From Leucothrix pacifica (GTDB lineage Bacteria > Pseudomonadota > Gammaproteobacteria > Thiotrichales > Thiotrichaceae): a DNA stretch of 64,000 nt. This document shows positions 43,766 to 53,428 of this stretch, piece after piece. Position numbers and translations under genes: made by a program. The notes under the pieces are model-generated. The model saw only the letters and a program-made list of their open reading frames with translations, did not search any database and was not told the DNA's origin. The DNA is taken from NCBI RefSeq assembly GCF_003172875.1, contig NZ_QGKM01000005.1, forward strand, positions 179,087-243,086, read 5' to 3'. The number at the start of each line of letters is the position of its first letter. Position 1 is the first letter of the stretch.

Positions 43766-44704
43766 ATGCTTTGGAGTCGTTTTAACTGCTTCTTATTTAT
43801 GACTCAGTACCTACACCCGAAATACTGGCTTAGCTGGATTGGCATTGGCTTTTTATGGCTAAGTAGCCAACTTCCCTGGCGTTGGCAAATGCGAGTCGGT
43901 GGAAGCATTGGCTCATTACTTCACGCACTCCTAGTTAAACGCCGCAAGGTTTGCCTTACCAATCTGAGAATTGCGTTTCCTGAGAAATCTGAGTCCGAAC
44001 ACGAGTCTCTATGTAAAGCTCATTTTGTGTCGCTAGGCAAAGGACTCTTCGACGCTTCTTTTAGCTGGTGGGGTCGCAGTGAAGCATTACGACCATTATC
44101 GCACATCGAGGGGCTCGAAAACCTTGAGAATGCGTTATCTAAAAACCGTCCAATTATTTTTCTGAGTAGTCACTTCACCAGCCTTGAGGTCAGTGGGAGT
44201 ATCATCGCTGATCGTCTTGATTCCTGCTTTGTATTTCGCCCACATCAAAATGCATTACTCAACCATATAAGCATTAAACGACGTGAAGCACGCTTTGGAA
44301 GAACCATTGCCAAAGACAGTATTAAAGATATGATCAGAGTGCTCAAGCAAGGGATTGCTGTCTGGTATGCACCAGATCAAAACTTTCGTGGCAAGAACCA
44401 CATTATGACTCCCTTCTTTGGGGTAGACGCACCGACCAACCCTGCCACCCCTCGACTTGCAAAACTCTCGAATGCCTTAGTCATTCCTATTTTTTGCACA
44501 CGCAGTGAGGCTGATCCACGTCCAGGCTATACATTACATATCATGCAGGCTTTAGAAAATTTTCCGGGGGATGATATTAATGATGATACAATTCGCACAA
44601 ACAAGATTGTCGAGCAGCAAATACTAGCCTATCCTGATCAATACTTGTGGACACATAAGCGCTATAAAGGCTGCAAAATCGATGGTGTCGATATTTATCA
44701 ATAG
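43766..44704 (+). CDS. lpxL: Lipid A late acyltransferase (LpxL/HtrB type)
   Basis: The 312-residue inner-membrane enzyme adds a secondary acyl chain to lipid A. The N-terminal membrane segment (WLSWIGIGFLWLSSQLPW) aligns with the start of E. coli LpxL, and the catalytic HX4E motif is at HFTSLE (preceded by IIFLSS). GIAVWYAPDQNFRGKN is another family block. The ATG at 43766 has GAAGG just upstream; the ATG at 43799 fits homologue length better. LpxM or LpxP specificity cannot be excluded. lptF-lptG follow 25 bp downstream, so lipid A modification and LPS export appear linked. Confidence 0.9.
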   Translation: MLWSRFNCFLFMTQYLHPKYWLSWIGIGFLWLSSQLPWRWQMRVGGSIGSLLHALLVKRRKVCLTNLRIAFPEKSESEHESLCKAHFVSLGKGLFDASFSWWGRSEALRPLSHIEGLENLENALSKNRPIIFLSSHFTSLEVSGSIIADRLDSCFVFRPHQNALLNHISIKRREARFGRTIAKDSIKDMIRVLKQGIAVWYAPDQNFRGKNHIMTPFFGVDAPTNPATPRLAKLSNALVIPIFCTRSEADPRPGYTLHIMQALENFPGDDINDDTIRTNKIVEQQILAYPDQYLWTHKRYKGCKIDGVDIYQ

Positions 44705-44729
44705 CGCCATGCAACGCTGACCTCATTTA

Positions 44730-45797
44730 ATGATACTTAACCGTTACCTGATCAAAGAAATCCTTCAGGCATTTATTGCTACCTTGTTGATCTTATTATT
44801 GATCATTGTTGGCAACACCGTCGCACGCCTGCTCGGTGATGTCAGTTCCGGTCAATTGCCAAGTGATGCTTTAGCGGTTTTGGTATTTATTGGATCCGTA
44901 AAGGGCGCAATTCAACTTGCCCCAATCGCACTGTTGATTGGGATGATGCTGGCTTTCGGACGGATGTATCGCGACAACGAAGTCTCCGCATTACACGCCT
45001 CGGGAGTAGGCCCGGGACAGTTTTTTAAAGCCATATTCCTACTACTCTTTCCACTGACTGTCTTACTGTCCGTGCTTGTATTACACACCCTCCCCTTACT
45101 TGAATCATCGCGACAAAATATCACCAATGAAATAAAGCAAAGACCAGAAGCATCTGGCATTCCGGTTGGTGAGTTTATGCACAGCCGTTCTGGCAACCGA
45201 AGCTTCACTATTTTTGTTGAAACATTAGACGAAAAAAATGTCGTAATGAAGAAATTCTTCATGCAGACAGAAAATGATAATGAAACTCAGGTAATGATGG
45301 CTGAGCAAGCCCTTTTGTTTATCGATAAGGGCAGTGGCGAACGGGTGCTTCAGATTAATAACGGCAGTCGTTACGATCAAAAAAAGTCCGATGATTCTTT
45401 TACCGTTTTTACATTCTCGGAGCATGGCATCCGTGTGCCATCTCTGGCAACAAACACTAGTCAAAAGCTGAGTGCCGAACCGACATTATCATTATTCAAG
45501 TCTACCGATATTGAGGAGCAAGCTGAGCTTCATTGGCGGTTCGGCATCATCCTATCAGCGCCAATCATGGCACTGTTAGCATTTCCATTAAGCTATACCA
45601 CTCCCAGACAAGGGCGCTTTGGCAAGTTGGCTATCGGAATATTACTGTATGCGATTTACGCTAACCTGTTGATTACCGGTAAATCAATGCTGGAAGATGA
45701 GAAAATCCCCGGCATGTTAGGTCTCTGGTGGGTGCATATTCCGTTCGTTTTGGTCGCTTTAGTGATGGTTTGGCGACGATATGGAGGCTTGCGATGA
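44730..45797 (+). CDS. lptF: LPS export ABC transporter permease LptF
   Basis: The 355-residue inner-membrane protein is one of two permease subunits of LptB2FG, which extracts LPS from the inner membrane. Three N-terminal membrane segments, a periplasmic beta-jellyroll region (about residues 130-260) and three C-terminal segments match the family, with the motif SALHASGVGPGQF. It overlaps lptG by four bases (ATGA). The partners LptA, LptB and LptC are not in this window. Confidence 0.94.
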   Translation: MILNRYLIKEILQAFIATLLILLLIIVGNTVARLLGDVSSGQLPSDALAVLVFIGSVKGAIQLAPIALLIGMMLAFGRMYRDNEVSALHASGVGPGQFFKAIFLLLFPLTVLLSVLVLHTLPLLESSRQNITNEIKQRPEASGIPVGEFMHSRSGNRSFTIFVETLDEKNVVMKKFFMQTENDNETQVMMAEQALLFIDKGSGERVLQINNGSRYDQKKSDDSFTVFTFSEHGIRVPSLATNTSQKLSAEPTLSLFKSTDIEEQAELHWRFGIILSAPIMALLAFPLSYTTPRQGRFGKLAIGILLYAIYANLLITGKSMLEDEKIPGMLGLWWVHIPFVLVALVMVWRRYGGLR

Positions 45798-46861
45798 ATA
45801 TTCTGGATCGCTATCTCTGGAAGTCAACACTAAGCGGACTACTCATGGCTTGGTTCGCGCTCACCATTCTTGTAATCTTTTTTGACTTTATCAGTGAGTC
45901 CGGAGACGTTAATGAAAATTATAGTAGTCTGCAAGCACTACTCTATCTGAGCTACTCCATCCCAAGCAGGCTTTATGAGTTATTTCCAACTGCCATGCTG
46001 CTCGGCACATTACTAGGACTCGGTAACCTTGCTGCGAACTCTGAGTTTATCGCGATGCGAGCCGCGGGTATTTCAATCGGTAATATTATCTTCTCAGTGC
46101 TGAAATTAGGCTTATTTATTGTATTAGGTATCTTTTTCTTTGGTGAATATGTCGTTCCTAAATCTGACTTAGCTGGGCGCAACTTTAAATCATCATTAAG
46201 CAATAAGAATGTGGTGATGGTCAGCGGTGCAAGCCTCTGGGTTAAGGATAAGAATCGCATTATTCATATTGGACAAGTTTGGTCCGAAGAAAAGCTGACT
46301 GATGTCAATATCTACACCATTAAGGAGAATTACAGCAGCTTGGAGTCGCAAACTCATATTGAGACGATTCATAAAGTCGCGGAAGGATGGGAAGTTAATT
46401 CACTGAGCAAAAGTACTTTTAGTGATGAAGGGGTAACGAAAGCATTTATCGAGAAGGACATTGATCCTGATCTTATAAATCCAACATTCATAGGCATAGC
46501 GTCTGTCAAACCCGAACAATTATCCATCGCAGAACTGTCAGATCTGATACAATATCAGCGTTCAAATAATCTTAACGCGGATAAGTTTGAACTGGCTTAT
46601 TGGAAAAGGTTTTCTGCCCCGCTCTCGGCCTTGGTTATGCTGGTGTTGGCGATGCCGTTTTTGTTTGGGTCGCAACGTGGGGGTGGTGCAGGACAGCGGG
46701 TTTTTATTGGAATTATCGCTGGGATAGCGTTCTTTCTAATTAATAAGGTTTTAAATCAGTTGGGAGTGGTTTATGGTGTTTCTGCGATAGTAAGTGCTTT
46801 TTCGCCTCCAGCATTAGTTCTAGCGATCAGCTTGCTGTCGCTTTCTCGTAAAAACACTTAA
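45794..46861 (+). CDS. lptG: LPS export ABC transporter permease LptG
   Basis: The 355-residue partner of LptF has the same topology: membrane helices, periplasmic jellyroll, then helices, with the motif EFIAMRAAGISIGNI and the start MNILDRYLWKSTLSG typical of LptG. I chose the ATG at 45794, which overlaps the lptF stop; the frame is open upstream to 45728 within lptF but that is not needed. The last residues (FSPPALVLAISLLSLSRKN) complete the final helix. Confidence 0.94.
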   Translation: MNILDRYLWKSTLSGLLMAWFALTILVIFFDFISESGDVNENYSSLQALLYLSYSIPSRLYELFPTAMLLGTLLGLGNLAANSEFIAMRAAGISIGNIIFSVLKLGLFIVLGIFFFGEYVVPKSDLAGRNFKSSLSNKNVVMVSGASLWVKDKNRIIHIGQVWSEEKLTDVNIYTIKENYSSLESQTHIETIHKVAEGWEVNSLSKSTFSDEGVTKAFIEKDIDPDLINPTFIGIASVKPEQLSIAELSDLIQYQRSNNLNADKFELAYWKRFSAPLSALVMLVLAMPFLFGSQRGGGAGQRVFIGIIAGIAFFLINKVLNQLGVVYGVSAIVSAFSPPALVLAISLLSLSRKNT

Positions 46862-46992
46862 CTAATTAATGCTTACAACTGGAACATACTAAGGCAATTG
46901 CCAGATTCACTCGACATCACACTCCAGCTTTTTTACAGAGTATTTGACCAAAAGATAAACTGAACACTCTTACAGGGCTATAGAGCACAGAA

Positions 46993-48057
46993 ATGCGTAT
47001 GAATACGAATAAATTTACTCGTTTATTGGTAATTGGGAAGCGAGGAGGTATTTTACAATGGTATGAGCACCTAATAGATGCAGGGGAAAGTTTAAATGGT
47101 GTCGAGGTTAAAGGTTTTGCCTTAAACCACAATAATTTTTATGAGCGCGCAATCAAGAAAATAGCTGGGTGGATAAGCCCATGTGCTAAAGCGAATATAA
47201 CAAAAAAAAGGCTAATTCGAGTTTTAGATAACTACAAACCACAGTTAATAATTATTGCTGACCTGTTCTACTTTTCTGATGATCTCATTTCTGCCTTAAT
47301 CACATATCGCCAAGATTGTTTCTTCACTCACTGGATTGGAGACTTCTACACCTCAGAGATCCTCCACTCGAAACCTCTAATTCACCACTTCTTTTTTACG
47401 GATACAGCTCTTGTTAACCACGCTAAGTCCTTAGGATTAGACAACTCTAGCTACCTCCCACTTGCCTATAACCCTAGAGTTTTCACCCCTCCTGAAACCA
47501 ATAAAAAACGTTCTAACTTACTTTTGTTTGTAGGAGCTTGGTCTAAAAACCGTGAACGAATCATAAATGATATTGATTACCCTATGCTCGTTATAGGAAA
47601 AGGCTGGAGGAAAAAGTTAAATAGAGAGAACCACAAAGTAGTTAGTAAAAATATTAATCAAGAGGAGCTAGCGAAACTCTACCAAGAATTTAACTATGTA
47701 CTAAACATCATAAACACTGAGAACATTAAAAATGGTCTTAACATGAGATGCTTTGAAGCGCCAGGCTGTAAGGCTTTATTAGTGACTGATGACGTAAAAG
47801 ACCTACCTTATTGTTATACTGAGAATCTTGATGTACTCGTATATGATACAGCGTGCCAAATTCCTACCTTATTAGCTTCTCAAAATAAAAAATCACAAAC
47901 TGCAACTATCGAAAATGGACATAAAAAAGCTCAGGAAATGCATACTTACAAGGTGAGAATTCAAAGCATAATAAATATTTCTAGTCTTACAAACAAACAC
48001 GAAAGCCTTTCAGAAAAAAGTCCTACAATAATTAACATATACGAGGTAGTTACATGA
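46993..48057 (+). CDS. CgeB-like glycosyltransferase
   Basis: The 354-residue GT-B-type protein resembles the CgeB/Glyco_trans_1_2 family: a C-terminal donor-binding block GLNMRCFEAPGCKALLVTDD (about residues 248-267), preceded by LYQEFNYVLNIIN. It has no membrane segment and should act in the cytoplasm on a polysaccharide, LPS core or protein acceptor. It is clearly more AT-rich than the lptFG genes just before it, which suggests acquired DNA. It overlaps the following methyltransferase gene by four bases. Confidence 0.82.
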   Translation: MRMNTNKFTRLLVIGKRGGILQWYEHLIDAGESLNGVEVKGFALNHNNFYERAIKKIAGWISPCAKANITKKRLIRVLDNYKPQLIIIADLFYFSDDLISALITYRQDCFFTHWIGDFYTSEILHSKPLIHHFFFTDTALVNHAKSLGLDNSSYLPLAYNPRVFTPPETNKKRSNLLLFVGAWSKNRERIINDIDYPMLVIGKGWRKKLNRENHKVVSKNINQEELAKLYQEFNYVLNIINTENIKNGLNMRCFEAPGCKALLVTDDVKDLPYCYTENLDVLVYDTACQIPTLLASQNKKSQTATIENGHKKAQEMHTYKVRIQSIINISSLTNKHESLSEKSPTIINIYEVVT

Positions 48058-48953
48058 ATCGAAAAGATTTTTTATTAAAATATACATCGAAAGAGTCTTC
48101 AGGACTAGAGATTGGCCCAAGCCATAACCCAACTGCCTCTAAATCTGCAGGGTATAATGTTGAAATTATTGACCATACAACGAAAGAAGGCCTAATAGAA
48201 AAATATCAGAATGATGCGAGTGTTGATACAAGTAAAATAGAAGATGTTGATTATGTATGGGAAGGACAACCCTACAAAGAGCTTACCAAAAAAAGTAAGC
48301 ACTATGACTGGATTATTGCTTCTCATGTTATCGAACATACTCCAGATATAATTCGATTCATAAATGACTGTAACGGACTACTGGCGGATAACGGTAAGTT
48401 AATTTTAGCAATCCCTGATTATCGCTATTGCTTCGATCAATACCGTGCAATCACAGGTCTATCAAAGGTGATCGATGCTCATCTGAATAAAAATGTTCTA
48501 CACTCAGCAGGCACTATAGCTGAATTTTACTTGAATGCATCTAAGAGAAACGGACAAGTCGCTTGGGGAGAAAACCATATTGGCCATAGCGAACTACTCT
48601 GGGACAAAAATACAGCGTTAGAGCAATTTACTTCAGCCAAGAGAGGGGAGTTTTATATTGATGCACATGCTTGGTGTTTTACTCCGAACTCATTTCGATT
48701 AATTATGCATGATCTAGAAAACTTAGGATTAACAGAACTACAAGAAGTTGACAGCTTTACTCCTGGTGGCAGTGAGTTTTTTTGCGTACTGAGCCGAAAA
48801 GAAACTACCGCTCACTTTGACCGACTAAAAGTATTAGAAGCTATACAAAATGAAATCGCTGCAGGGCGTCCACTGAAGAGACACCAACGTACCTATAACA
48901 AATGGCGAAGGTCAATCAAAAAAAGATTCAACAGAAATAACGCTCACCTGTAA
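48054..48953 (+). CDS. SAM-dependent methyltransferase
   Basis: The 299-residue class I methyltransferase has the SAM-binding motif GLEIGPSHNP near the N-terminus and WIIASHVIEHTPD as the acidic/post-II region, followed by LLADNGKLILAIPDYRY. The C-terminal ~150 residues include a basic tail (RHQRTYNKWRRSIKKRF). Its coupling to a glycosyltransferase suggests it methylates a sugar residue on a surface glycan. It is AT-rich like its neighbour. A 124-bp AT-rich gap, with no clear terminator, separates it from the convergent cluster. Confidence 0.8.
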   Translation: MNRKDFLLKYTSKESSGLEIGPSHNPTASKSAGYNVEIIDHTTKEGLIEKYQNDASVDTSKIEDVDYVWEGQPYKELTKKSKHYDWIIASHVIEHTPDIIRFINDCNGLLADNGKLILAIPDYRYCFDQYRAITGLSKVIDAHLNKNVLHSAGTIAEFYLNASKRNGQVAWGENHIGHSELLWDKNTALEQFTSAKRGEFYIDAHAWCFTPNSFRLIMHDLENLGLTELQEVDSFTPGGSEFFCVLSRKETTAHFDRLKVLEAIQNEIAAGRPLKRHQRTYNKWRRSIKKRFNRNNAHL

Positions 48954-49077
48954 GATAAAAAACACTCGATTTTGAAACTCGGGTTCTATATAGGTAATAT
49001 TAATAGGCATAGTTACTTGTCGTACTTGTTACTTCAAAAGCGAAGATCATTATAATCATTGTTTAAAGATAAAAATC

Positions 49078-49884
49078 CTAAATGGTATATTTTTTCTTAA
49101 GACTCTTATGAAGATTTAAAATTTTATTATTATTAAAAAGTGCCATTAATATTCTTGAGGAGGACACATAAAAACGTGAGCACATTGCTTGAATAACTTG
49201 TGGTTGCTTTCTACGTCTGGAAAGATTCATGAAATCCATTTGGACTGCGTTATAACTTTCGTCAGCATTCCCCCCGCTCTTATGTCTAAGGTGAAAATCT
49301 ATCACATAACAACTATAACCAAGATACTCTGCATTTTGACAAAGATCAGTTGCATACAAATGAAACCCTTTCATCTGACCAGAGCAAGATATAGGGTTCT
49401 TTCTGTTGATCACTAAGAAATTCTCATCCACCGTCATTACTCGCCCGGGCAGAACACCTAAGGTTATATTATCCGCATTAGGGTCTGTAATTCTTGCTAT
49501 TGGCAAACTATTATGTGCTTTTCCCGCATTTCCCAGAATGGCCCACATGGGGTCAATTTTATTAATTTCCCTAATTCTTTCCTCTAAAACTTCTCTTCGA
49601 TCAAATTCAAACAAGATATCCTGATGACAGTAAACAATATATTGACCCTCAGCTTCAAGTAGGAATCGGTTGTAACCAGAAAATCCATCACATAAGTTCT
49701 CGTTAGAGTTATCAATATACAAAAACTCAACATCATCACCATCAAATCCTGCTTGTTTAGCACTAGCAATCATTTCATGATATTCATCAATACGCGTTAC
49801 CAACGAGCAGAAGCTGAATTTTACTTTGTAGTTATTTCTACTCTCATCAATACTTCTTATATTTAACAAGTTAGACCCCTTCAA
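49078..49884 (-). CDS. Glycosyltransferase-like protein (GT2-type, PF13712-like)
   Basis: The 268-residue protein has a single-domain GT-A-like pattern: FSFCSLVTRIDEYHEMI, EFLYIDNSN, YIVYCHQDILF (a His-Gln-Asp in place of a classic DxD) and GFHLYATDLCQNAEYLGY, features of the 'glycosyltransferase-like' family PF13712. A putative TTG start at 49884 has TGAGG a few bases upstream; no ATG occurs before residue 38. It is the last gene of the minus-strand surface polysaccharide operon. The acceptor is unknown. Confidence 0.75.
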   Translation of the reverse strand: MKGSNLLNIRSIDESRNNYKVKFSFCSLVTRIDEYHEMIASAKQAGFDGDDVEFLYIDNSNENLCDGFSGYNRFLLEAEGQYIVYCHQDILFEFDRREVLEERIREINKIDPMWAILGNAGKAHNSLPIARITDPNADNITLGVLPGRVMTVDENFLVINRKNPISCSGQMKGFHLYATDLCQNAEYLGYSCYVIDFHLRHKSGGNADESYNAVQMDFMNLSRRRKQPQVIQAMCSRFYVSSSRILMALFNNNKILNLHKSLKKKYTI

Positions 49885-49897
49885 TGGTAAACCTCAG

Positions 49898-50551
49898 CTA
49901 CTTATTTGTAGAATATTTAACACAAAAACCAAATTGCAAATGTAATGTATCTTTCCCCAGAGCCTTAATCGTAATAATTTTAGCTATTTTTTTTAGTGAT
50001 GAAGGCTTGAAAGATATACTATTAATTCCTTCGAATTTATTGATAATAAAGTCATGACGAGCAAATGTTTGGATAATACTTTTCTCAGTAAAAAAACGCA
50101 GATGCGTACGATCTAAAACCCCCTCATCTTGATACTCCCAATCTTTATCAAAGATTAATGACAATAGGTTGGGGAAAAATCTGACATTAGGAATCGAACC
50201 AACAATATAAGAATCCTTTTTCATCTTACTCTTTATGTCAGAAAAGAACTTATCATGATCCACCATATGCTCGATCACATCATTACAAATAACCAAGTCG
50301 AAGTAGTCATTTGGTAAACTATCAGCAACTTCCTCATAAGTACCGTGCACTACTTTATCAAGTACCTTAGAAGCTGTTTCGTACGATGGTGTAAATGGTT
50401 CTACCCCCCAATACTCACAATCTTCCTCCAAATTAGAACGAAAAGCACCGTCACCACAACCAACTTCCAACACTCTTGAATAAGAATCTGGTAGGAAGGC
50501 CGCCATATTCGACCTAGTACCGCTGTAGTATATATCTGATTTATTGCTCAT
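49898..50551 (-). CDS. SAM-dependent methyltransferase
   Basis: The 217-residue class I methyltransferase has VLEVGCGDGAFRSNL (SAM binding), then LVICNDVIEHMVDHDKFF and SIPNVRFF blocks seen in polysaccharide-locus methyltransferases. It shares four bases with the stop of the upstream ELM1-family gene. Its likely substrate is a sugar or a lipid-linked glycan, by context only. Confidence 0.82.
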   Translation of the reverse strand: MSNKSDIYYSGTRSNMAAFLPDSYSRVLEVGCGDGAFRSNLEEDCEYWGVEPFTPSYETASKVLDKVVHGTYEEVADSLPNDYFDLVICNDVIEHMVDHDKFFSDIKSKMKKDSYIVGSIPNVRFFPNLLSLIFDKDWEYQDEGVLDRTHLRFFTEKSIIQTFARHDFIINKFEGINSISFKPSSLKKIAKIITIKALGKDTLHLQFGFCVKYSTNK

Positions 50552-51567
50552 AGCCCTAGCTCATTTAATATCATATTGGGGATCAATGATTGATCTTTGT
50601 TAGCTTTTAACTTTACAGGTTGAAAATTTTGCAAAATATCGCCAATGCACATCCTTTTCATACTACCTACATTACTTAGTCTTTGCACTAGTTGAAGGTG
50701 ACCGCCATCTGGCTCCCCAATCATTTCAGAATGTAAGGACACTAGAGGCAAGCCTGCTGCTACAACTTCACTCAACATGGAAGTACTATCCTCTGTGACA
50801 AAAGCATAGCTCGATAAACCTAGAAAAGCAGACAGACACTTTTCTGGCTTTTGATTATAAAAAACAGAATAGGTAATACTCGGGTTAGATCTTAATAACT
50901 GCGAAAGAGCTTCTTCAACTTTAGCAGGTGTACGACGAGATGTACTAACAAGCCACTTCACTGAATACTTATCAGCTAGTTCATTCATCGCTACAACTAG
51001 TTCCTCCCAATCTTTTTTGGTGTACTTATAATAATGTGTAGGCCCGCCAATCAATAAACTCCAGTAAACATAATTTGGGTTCAGGCGCCTCTCAGTCAGA
51101 AATTCTCTCGCAGCTGCCCTCATTCCAACCTTGTCAAACCTTTGTGGCATTACATCTACAACCAAATTATTTTTCTCTGCACCAAGGGAAGCGGTAGAAA
51201 CCACAAGCGAAAAATCTGCAAGACTATACCCTTTAGGGGTTCCAAGAAATATATTTTTGGTTTGGAATGTTCTGGCTAATAATACACTGCTAGCACATGT
51301 GTACCCGCCAGACGAAACAATCAAATCCGGTCTTACGTCAATTTTTTTGGAATATTTAACTAAGCACAGATTTAAGATATTACCAAGGTAGCTATTTCTT
51401 TTAACAAAGAAATTTATCAAAGGCCTTAATACTTTTAATCTATAACTAATATCAACAACTTCCTCAGTTATACTGCGCTCTTTCTTTAAAGACTCAACTA
51501 TTCCAAAAGATTGGTTAACATGTCCTGGTCTACCGTCATTAATTATCAACACATGGATATTCATCAC
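50548..51567 (-). CDS. ELM1/GtrOC1-family putative glycosyltransferase (copy 1)
   Basis: The 339-residue protein belongs to the ELM1 family (formerly DUF1022), with DGRPGHVNQSFGI near the N-terminus, LIGGPTHYY, SRRTPAKVEEAL and VTEDSTSMLSEVVAAGLPL. Bacterial members have a GT-B-like layout and often lie in LPS loci; the eukaryotic namesake is a plant mitochondrial fission factor. It is paralogous to the gene at 54524-55438. It overlaps the GT4 upstream by four bases and the methyltransferase downstream by four bases. Its reaction is not known to me. Confidence 0.82.
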   Translation of the reverse strand: MMNIHVLIINDGRPGHVNQSFGIVESLKKERSITEEVVDISYRLKVLRPLINFFVKRNSYLGNILNLCLVKYSKKIDVRPDLIVSSGGYTCASSVLLARTFQTKNIFLGTPKGYSLADFSLVVSTASLGAEKNNLVVDVMPQRFDKVGMRAAAREFLTERRLNPNYVYWSLLIGGPTHYYKYTKKDWEELVVAMNELADKYSVKWLVSTSRRTPAKVEEALSQLLRSNPSITYSVFYNQKPEKCLSAFLGLSSYAFVTEDSTSMLSEVVAAGLPLVSLHSEMIGEPDGGHLQLVQRLSNVGSMKRMCIGDILQNFQPVKLKANKDQSLIPNMILNELGL

Positions 51568-52586
51568 CCGCTCATTAAACTAAAGTCATACTGCTTTAGT
51601 ATCTGGTCAATCATATTATTCAAAGACGTATTCTCTTGCGCCCATCGAAAAGCATTTTCAAGTTTTTCTTTATTAGCCTCAGGGTCATCAATTTGCTTAC
51701 GTATTGAAGCATAAAGAGCCTCCATATCTCCTACAGGCACTACGTTTTCAGCCGGAAGAATTAATGATGCATCCGAGACATCAGTCGAAACTACAGGAAT
51801 ATGCAGCCTTAAAGACTCTACCAAAGTATATGGAAACCCTTCCCTGTCAGAGCAAATAACAAATAAATCTGAAGCCGACATCAATTCAATATTGTCGTCG
51901 CGATGGCCCAAGAAAAAAACATTATTGAGTTTCTTCTTTTTCACTTCGCTCTCTAGCTGCCCCCGCAATTTACCCTCACCGACAATAAGCACATCACAAT
52001 CATGCAGACGACCGGCAATGCTAATCAATAAATCAAAACGCTTAACTTCCACTAAACGCCCCATAACCAATATCTTTTTATTCGAGAGCTGTTCCGTTTG
52101 CTGAAGAAAGTCCCGAGAACGAATCCTCCTCATATCAACATCAACACCGTTATAGATAACGACTTTATTGTTGTTTGTAACACTATTCAACACACGGTGA
52201 GAAACACCGATCACAGTATCAAAGCTGCTAAACCCCTTTGTATTACGCTTTTCACTATGTATAGTTGCTATCTTGGAGCAAGAAAAGCCTAACCAAGGAT
52301 AAATTGTAGAAATAAGCGATGCTGCCTTATTAGCATGTGCATGAATAACATCTGGTTGTATGGACCTTAATAAATTTACTAACTTATAAAGTAGAATAGG
52401 ATTCTTTCTACTTTTGGTAGCATCTAGAGCGTGAAATGATGCTGTAGTTACATCATTACGAAAACGATCAGGAGCGATAAGATGAACCTGATATTTTTCA
52501 TTAATTAAAGGGTTATTGGCCAATGTCAGCACATGGTTTTCCAATCCACCACTTTCATCACTAGCGAGCACTAAACAAAGGATCAT
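51564..52586 (-). CDS. Family 4 glycosyltransferase (copy 1)
   Basis: The 340-residue GT-B retaining glycosyltransferase starts with SDESGGLENHV (the glycine-rich acceptor loop), has ILVMGRLVEVKRFDLLISI, and the donor motif SDREGFPYTLVESLRLHIPVV, with the E-x7-E pattern of the family. It is cytoplasmic and probably transfers an activated sugar to a growing surface polysaccharide. Four-base overlaps link it to the polysaccharide deacetylase before it and the ELM1 gene after it. Confidence 0.88.
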   Translation of the reverse strand: MILCLVLASDESGGLENHVLTLANNPLINEKYQVHLIAPDRFRNDVTTASFHALDATKSRKNPILLYKLVNLLRSIQPDVIHAHANKAASLISTIYPWLGFSCSKIATIHSEKRNTKGFSSFDTVIGVSHRVLNSVTNNNKVVIYNGVDVDMRRIRSRDFLQQTEQLSNKKILVMGRLVEVKRFDLLISIAGRLHDCDVLIVGEGKLRGQLESEVKKKKLNNVFFLGHRDDNIELMSASDLFVICSDREGFPYTLVESLRLHIPVVSTDVSDASLILPAENVVPVGDMEALYASIRKQIDDPEANKEKLENAFRWAQENTSLNNMIDQILKQYDFSLMSG

Positions 52587-53428
52587 TTGAATAAGCCTCG
52601 CTTTCCAGTTCTCATTTTTTGATAAAACGCGTAAAAACCATCTTTTCCACTGATAGTGATCCGACTAATTTCACACGGATGCTCAGTTAATCTGTGGTCG
52701 ATTCCAGTATTAACCGTGGTGGCTGTTGTATACCCAGCCTTTTTAACCAACTCTACCTCTTCCATCCCATATAAACCAAATGGATAACAAAAAGCCTTAC
52801 AGTCAATATCGAAATCAGATCTAATTTTACTTCTGGAGTCATGAATTTCTTTACGCTTATTCTGACCATCTAAGCTCATCAAATTATCATGCGTTAAAGT
52901 ATGTGAACCAATTTCAATAACACCCGAAGCCAACATTTCTTTGACTTGGTCATCACTCAGTTTTGGTTCTAACAGAAGCCCTGCCCCCTGATTTTTCTCT
53001 TTACGTTTACCAGACCAGTCACGGTCATGCCTATCAACAACCAGATAGATAGTCGCCTTAGCATTATATTTTTTGATTATTGGAAATGCATTGATGAAAT
53101 TATCTTCATACCCATCATCAAACGTTATCGCTACTGATTTTTCAGCGAGTAAACCTTTTTCAGCCAATTCGTGAAGCTCAGTTATTGTGTGAAACGTCCA
53201 CCCCTTTTCATTCAAATATTTCAATTGTCGGTCAAACATTTCAGGAGACACGCGCAAGCCATTAAATTTAGCGTCGGGTATTCCGTCCCGAATCATGTGA
53301 TACATCAAAACTCGTGGCGACTCATAAGATACTGTAGGTCGCCACCATCCATAACGGACTGAAAAGTAAACACTCCCTATTGCTGCCAAAACAAAAATCA
53401 CCCAATAGACCTCAGTCAACATAGACAC
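52583..53428 (-). CDS. Polysaccharide deacetylase (NodB-type), membrane-anchored
   Basis: The 281-residue protein has an N-terminal membrane helix (YWVIFVLAAIGSVYFSV) and a carbohydrate esterase 4 domain with TFDDGYEDN (catalytic Asp and metal Asp), SHTLTHDNL (metal His pair) and CYPFGLYG. It should deacetylate N-acetyl or O-acetyl groups on a glycan at the outer face of the inner membrane. The ORF opens at a GTG (53428) with an ATG two codons later at 53422; neither has a strong RBS. Its end overlaps the next gene's start by four bases. Confidence 0.88.
   Translation of the reverse strand: MSMLTEVYWVIFVLAAIGSVYFSVRYGWWRPTVSYESPRVLMYHMIRDGIPDAKFNGLRVSPEMFDRQLKYLNEKGWTFHTITELHELAEKGLLAEKSVAITFDDGYEDNFINAFPIIKKYNAKATIYLVVDRHDRDWSGKRKEKNQGAGLLLEPKLSDDQVKEMLASGVIEIGSHTLTHDNLMSLDGQNKRKEIHDSRSKIRSDFDIDCKAFCYPFGLYGMEEVELVKKAGYTTATTVNTGIDHRLTEHPCEISRITISGKDGFYAFYQKMRTGKRGLFK

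Noticed and set aside
45728-45793. Upstream extension of lptG inside lptF
   Set aside because: The ATG at 45794 overlaps the lptF stop and gives the typical LptG N-terminus.
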